Source of the DNA: Hyphomonas sp.
GTDB lineage: Bacteria; Pseudomonadota; Alphaproteobacteria; Caulobacterales; Hyphomonadaceae
Assembly (NCBI RefSeq): GCF_017792385.1
Contig: NZ_CP051230.1
Span: 1,302,001-1,366,000, forward strand
Direction of reading: 5' to 3'
Length of the DNA stretch: 64,000 bases
Part shown: positions 61,132 to 64,000 of the stretch, in pieces
Layout of the letters: every line of letters starts with the position of its first letter
Position numbering within the stretch: the stretch's first letter is position 1
The notes under the pieces: generated by a model
What the model saw: the letters and a program-made list of their open reading frames with translations, nothing else
Databases searched by the model: none
What the model was told of the DNA's origin: nothing
Position numbers and translations under genes: made by a program

Positions 61132-61833
61132 ATGAAGTCCCTCATTGTCACAGGTGCTGCCTCCGGAATTGGGCGGGCGATTGCCCGGCAATTTGCCGCA
61201 GAGGGCTGGCGCGTTGCCGCGCTCGACATCGATACCGAAAATCTGGCCGGACTTGAGGAGGATGGGGTCCAGACTATTGGCTGTGACCTGTCCGACGAGG
61301 ACAGCATTCGCGCCGCGGTGGCCCGTGTGGGGGTCGCCCGTCTTGACCTGCTCGTCAACAATGGCGGCCCGGCGGATCCGGGTTCCGGCCCGATCGAGGA
61401 GATGAGCCTTGCGGACTGGAACCACTGGATCGCGCCTCACCTGACCGGCAGCTTCCTGATGGTGCGCGAATGCGTGCCCGCGCTGCGGGCGGCGCGGGGA
61501 TGCATCATCAACATGGCGTCGACACGGGCCTTCCAGTCGGAGCCGGACACATATGGTTATGCTGCCGCGAAGGGCGGGCTGGTTGGCCTGACGCATGCGC
61601 TGGCGGTCGGACTGGGGCCGGATATCCGGGCCAATGCGATTGCGCCGGGCTGGGTCAATTCCGCCGGCGACGCGCTGTCCGAAGCGGCCCATGCGCAGCA
61701 CCCGGCCGGACGGGTGGGCGAGGTGCAGGATATCGTGCAGGCCGTTGCCTATCTGGCGGGCGCGGGCTTCGTGACCGGACAGGTTCTCACCGTGGATGGT
61801 GGCATGACGCGCAAAATGATCTATACCGCCTAG
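61132..61833 (+). CDS. SDR-family NAD(P)-dependent oxidoreductase
   Basis: 233 residues. VTGAASGIGRAIAR (about 6-19), LVNNGG in place of NNAG (about 85), catalytic YAAAK and the C-terminal TVDGGM are typical; NMASTRA holds the Ser. The pyridine nucleotide preference is probably NAD(P) with DIDTE after beta-2 favouring NAD. Substrate unknown. AGGAG lies 6 bases before ATG 61132. Confidence 0.87.
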   Translation: MKSLIVTGAASGIGRAIARQFAAEGWRVAALDIDTENLAGLEEDGVQTIGCDLSDEDSIRAAVARVGVARLDLLVNNGGPADPGSGPIEEMSLADWNHWIAPHLTGSFLMVRECVPALRAARGCIINMASTRAFQSEPDTYGYAAAKGGLVGLTHALAVGLGPDIRANAIAPGWVNSAGDALSEAAHAQHPAGRVGEVQDIVQAVAYLAGAGFVTGQVLTVDGGMTRKMIYTA

Positions 61834-61880
61834 GCACCACACCGGCCTGCGCCAGGCGCTGCCGCAACGAATTGGGCGCC

Positions 61881-62330
61881 ATGACCGACCAGACCCCGGC
61901 CAAGACCATTCTCGCCCTGCTTGAGCGCCCAGGCATCCGGTATTTCGCCGCCAGCCTTGCCGCTCTGGCGCTCGACTATGTGGTGACGCTGGCGCTGTTT
62001 CACTTACTGGGCCTCAGCCTGTCGGTTGCGGCCGGAATCGCGTTTCTGGCCGTCGGCCTGGCCTTCTATTTCGTGCACGAATTCTGGACGTTCCGGCGGG
62101 CATCGTCGGGAGTCTCAGGTCGGCGTCTGGTGGGAAATCTGGCCGTTCTGGTGACGTCCGGATTCGTCCGGGTTGCCGTCATTTTCGCGCTGGAAGCCTG
62201 GCGGGAGCCCGAGAGCATCTGGGTGACTGTCTACTTCATCGCGGGGGTAGCCTGTTCCTTCACCACGAATTTCGTACTAAACCGGTTCTTCATCTTCCGC
62301 GATCAGGGCGCCGCCGGCCCCGGTACCTGA
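61881..62330 (+). CDS. GtrA-like membrane protein
   Basis: 149 residues, four membrane helices (about 22-40, 44-66, 80-103, 113-132) with the family end NFVLNRFFIFR. GtrA relatives may flip polyprenyl-linked sugars across the inner membrane for surface polysaccharide modification. No glycosyltransferase gene is adjacent in the window. The start at 61881 lies within a longer open frame, chosen because the family N-terminus begins there. Confidence 0.83.
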   Translation: MTDQTPAKTILALLERPGIRYFAASLAALALDYVVTLALFHLLGLSLSVAAGIAFLAVGLAFYFVHEFWTFRRASSGVSGRRLVGNLAVLVTSGFVRVAVIFALEAWREPESIWVTVYFIAGVACSFTTNFVLNRFFIFRDQGAAGPGT

Positions 62331-62467
62331 CAGGCCGGACCCATCCCTGTCCCGGCGTGGTGGAGGGGATGAGACACGTGTTGATCGACTGCGACGCGGA
62401 CTTGTGTTTGACGCACTGCACAAACAGGATATGAGTCCTGACTTTTACCACGTTCCGGACGAGACAT

Positions 62468-63346
62468 ATGGCAGACCTGAAGACGATTGGCGTAATTGGC
62501 GCGGGGCAGATGGGTAATGGCATTGCCCATGTGAGTGCGCTGGCCGGATATGATGTCGTGCTCAGTGACATTTCAGAGGATGCGCTGACCCATGGCATGC
62601 AGGCCATCGAGCGCAACATGGCGCGTCAGGTCAGCCGGGGACTGGTCGATCAGGCGGCGATGGATGCGGCGATTGGCCGGATCAAGCCGACCACCGTCCT
62701 GAAGGATCATGAAGCCGCCAATCTCGTGATCGAGGCAGCCACCGAGCGCCGCGAAATCAAGGAACAGATATTCCGGTCGATTTGCGAGATCGTTCCAGCG
62801 GACACCTATCTCGCCACCAACACGTCCAGCATCTCGATCACCCGCCTGGCGTCTGTCACGGACCGCCCGGAACGGTTTATCGGCCTGCATTTCATGAATC
62901 CCGTGCCGCTGATGAAGCTGGTCGAGGTGATCCGCGGTCTCGCGACCGATCAGGAAACCTATGAAATGGCCATGGGTTTTGCCGCCAAGCTCGACAAGAC
63001 CACGACCAATGCCGAGGATTATCCGGCCTTTATCGTGAACCGTATCCTGGTGCCGATGATCAATGAAGCGGTCTATGCCCTTTATGAAGGCGTCGGAACG
63101 GTCGAAAGCATCGACACGGCCATGCGCCTGGGTGCCAATCATCCGATGGGGCCGCTTACCCTGGCCGATTTCATCGGACTGGATACGTGTCTGTCGATCA
63201 TGCAAGTGCTGCATGACGGGCTGGCCGACACCAAGTACCGCCCCTGCCCGCTGCTGGTGAAATATGTCGAGGCCGGCTGGGTAGGCCGCAAGGTCGGCAA
63301 GGGCTTCTATGACTATTCCGGCGACGACCCGGTGCCGACGCGCTAG
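62468..63346 (+). CDS. hbdA: 3-hydroxybutyryl-CoA dehydrogenase
   Basis: 292 residues. VIGAGQMGNGIAH (about 9-21) is the NAD motif, TNTSSISITRLA (about 117) and the catalytic-His block FIGLHFMNPVPLMKLVEVI are present, as is NRILVPMINEA and GANHPMGPL. It oxidises 3-hydroxybutyryl-CoA in butanoate or polyhydroxybutyrate and fatty-acid metabolism, which fits nearby etfBA. Purine-rich sequence precedes ATG 62468. Confidence 0.93.
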   Translation: MADLKTIGVIGAGQMGNGIAHVSALAGYDVVLSDISEDALTHGMQAIERNMARQVSRGLVDQAAMDAAIGRIKPTTVLKDHEAANLVIEAATERREIKEQIFRSICEIVPADTYLATNTSSISITRLASVTDRPERFIGLHFMNPVPLMKLVEVIRGLATDQETYEMAMGFAAKLDKTTTNAEDYPAFIVNRILVPMINEAVYALYEGVGTVESIDTAMRLGANHPMGPLTLADFIGLDTCLSIMQVLHDGLADTKYRPCPLLVKYVEAGWVGRKVGKGFYDYSGDDPVPTR

Positions 63347-63379
63347 CAGGTCGGAACGACCCTAAAGCCGGAATCATGA

Positions 63380-63422
63380 ACCTGAAATATTACTCAAGTT
63401 TATTTAATATTCTATTTCAGGT
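63380..63422. promoter_or_regulatory. AT-rich inverted repeat between hbdA and nepR
   Basis: ACCTGAAATA (63380-63389) and TATTTCAGGT (63413-63422) are perfect 10-base arms around an AT-rich 23-base centre. Possible operator, or hairpin terminator of hbdA. Confidence 0.4.
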
Positions 63423-63533
63423 AATTTCCGATTCGTTAACCCGCGACTGGTCTATTCAATAATATAGACGTCTCATTTCGTGGGTTGGGGACATTCATGG
63501 TTTGTTATCGCACTGTCGGGATAAGCAGGTCTC

Positions 63534-63716
63534 ATGGACCTGAAACCGTCGCACAGCAGACCTGCCGGCCAGCACGTGTCCGGACCCTCAGAAATGTCAC
63601 GGGCGCTGGGATCACGACTCCGGGAGGTCTATTCCGACGTATTGAACGAGCCGGTTCCACCCAGATTTCGCGAATTGCTGGACTCCATGAAGGGGTCCGA
63701 ACGGTCAAACTCGTGA
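63534..63716 (+). CDS. nepR: NepR anti-sigma factor
   Basis: 60 residues. RALGSRLREVYSDVLNEPVPPRFRELLDSM (about 23-52) matches the two-helix NepR signature (LR..Y..vl.EPVP…LL). NepR holds the stress sigma factor EcfG until phosphorylated PhyR sequesters it. ecfG begins 17 bases after its stop. No PhyR gene is visible on this side; it probably lies to the right. Confidence 0.88.
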   Translation: MDLKPSHSRPAGQHVSGPSEMSRALGSRLREVYSDVLNEPVPPRFRELLDSMKGSERSNS

Positions 63717-63732
63717 CTGGGGTTCTCGCCCG

Positions 63733-64000
63733 ATGACCGATGCGACCTCATTCCAGACCGGCGACTGGTCCTTTGTCGATGAGCTGGAAGCGCTGCTTCC
63801 GCAAATGCGCGCGTTTGCGCGCAGTCTTTGCCATGATCCGGTCCTTGCCGATGACATCGTTCAGTCGGCCTGTCTGAGCGCCTGGGGCGCGGCAGATTCA
63901 TTTGACCGCACGGCCAAGATGCGGCCCTGGATCCTGCGCATCGTGCGCAATGAGTATCTGCAGCATTGCCGCCGCGCCTGGCGGAATGTGGATGTCGAAT
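63733..64000 (+). CDS. ecfG: EcfG-family general stress sigma factor, 5' part (3' end outside window)
   Basis: The open frame from ATG 63733 runs to the window end (89 residues plus). Region 2 is visible: LPQMRAFARSLC, LADDIVQSACLSAWGAADSF, and MRPWILRIVRNEYLQHCRRAWR, as in EcfG (SigT-type) ECF sigma factors. It directs the general stress regulon of alphaproteobacteria. Directly downstream of nepR, as in the conserved locus. Confidence 0.88.
   Translation, partial: MTDATSFQTGDWSFVDELEALLPQMRAFARSLCHDPVLADDIVQSACLSAWGAADSFDRTAKMRPWILRIVRNEYLQHCRRAWRNVDVE

Noticed and set aside
63353..63357. GGAAC upstream of nepR as an EcfG -35
   Set aside because: No CGTT at 16-17 bases downstream.

Overview
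This 64 kb window is GC-rich, gene-dense chromosomal DNA from an alphaproteobacterium, most likely of the Hyphomonadaceae/Caulobacterales type. The evidence is a set of lineage-typical genes: a NepR–EcfG general-stress pair at the right edge, a FYDLN-acid (TIGR02300) protein, DUF1150 and DUF2125 proteins, an MJ0042 zinc-ribbon protein divergent from ftsEX, an aroA…cmk–rpsA–ihfB block, and several large TonB-dependent receptors. I see no insertion sequence, prophage, CRISPR array or plasmid gene. The species is not identifiable from the sequence alone.

Layout. 1–5 kb: 3' end of a FecA-like TonB receptor, an intergenic inverted repeat, then rpsO–pnp. 4.5–12.7 kb: accessory enzymes (SDR/AraC pair, uridine kinase, e(P4)-type acid phosphatase, CAP-domain protein, iodotyrosine-deiodinase-like flavoprotein, NAD(P)H-binding protein, FabI, and a MarR regulator divergent from an amidohydrolase-fold protein across a perfect palindrome). 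12.7–19 kb: exported TPR protein, FabA, SH3 protein, 2-hydroxyacid dehydrogenase, S9 peptidase. 18.9–27 kb: hpt and a zinc-ribbon protein facing away from ftsE–ftsX–ydcF-like–plsC-like–DUF2125–alkA-like–HNH, then SelO. 27–35 kb: two divergent TonB receptors, a lipase-like hydrolase, a thioredoxin-fold isomerase, an unknown anchored protein. 35–42 kb: glmM, cysQ, a Tat-signal tandem caspase, a tandem-FKBP lipoprotein, threonine dehydratase, DUF1150, tRNA-Ala(GGC). 42–49 kb: FYDLN-acid protein, aroA, an Old Yellow Enzyme, cmk, rpsA, ihfB, mscL. 49–57 kb: SDR, xerC, rhodanese, ferredoxin-NADP reductase, trypsin–DUF4384, small membrane proteins, lpd, GNAT. 57–64 kb: membrane protein/winged-helix operon, YebC, etfBA, SDR, GtrA, 3-hydroxybutyryl-CoA dehydrogenase, nepR and the start of ecfG.

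Functional themes. RNA and translation (S15, PNPase, S1, IHF, CMP kinase, tRNA-Ala), envelope and division (FtsEX, GlmM, PlsC-like, MscL, XerC), fatty-acid and acyl-CoA metabolism (FabI, FabA, EtfBA, HbdA) and nutrient uptake (three TonB receptors) dominate. The least ordinary content is the exported protease-like set (tandem caspase with a degenerate second domain; trypsin fused to DUF4384), a ribosomal protein S1 with a C-terminal helix-hairpin-helix extension, an iodotyrosine-deiodinase homologue with its substrate-lid residues intact, a TPR protein carrying a CxxCH motif, and an amidohydrolase-fold protein lacking several metal ligands. No single new multi-gene system is clearly demonstrated.
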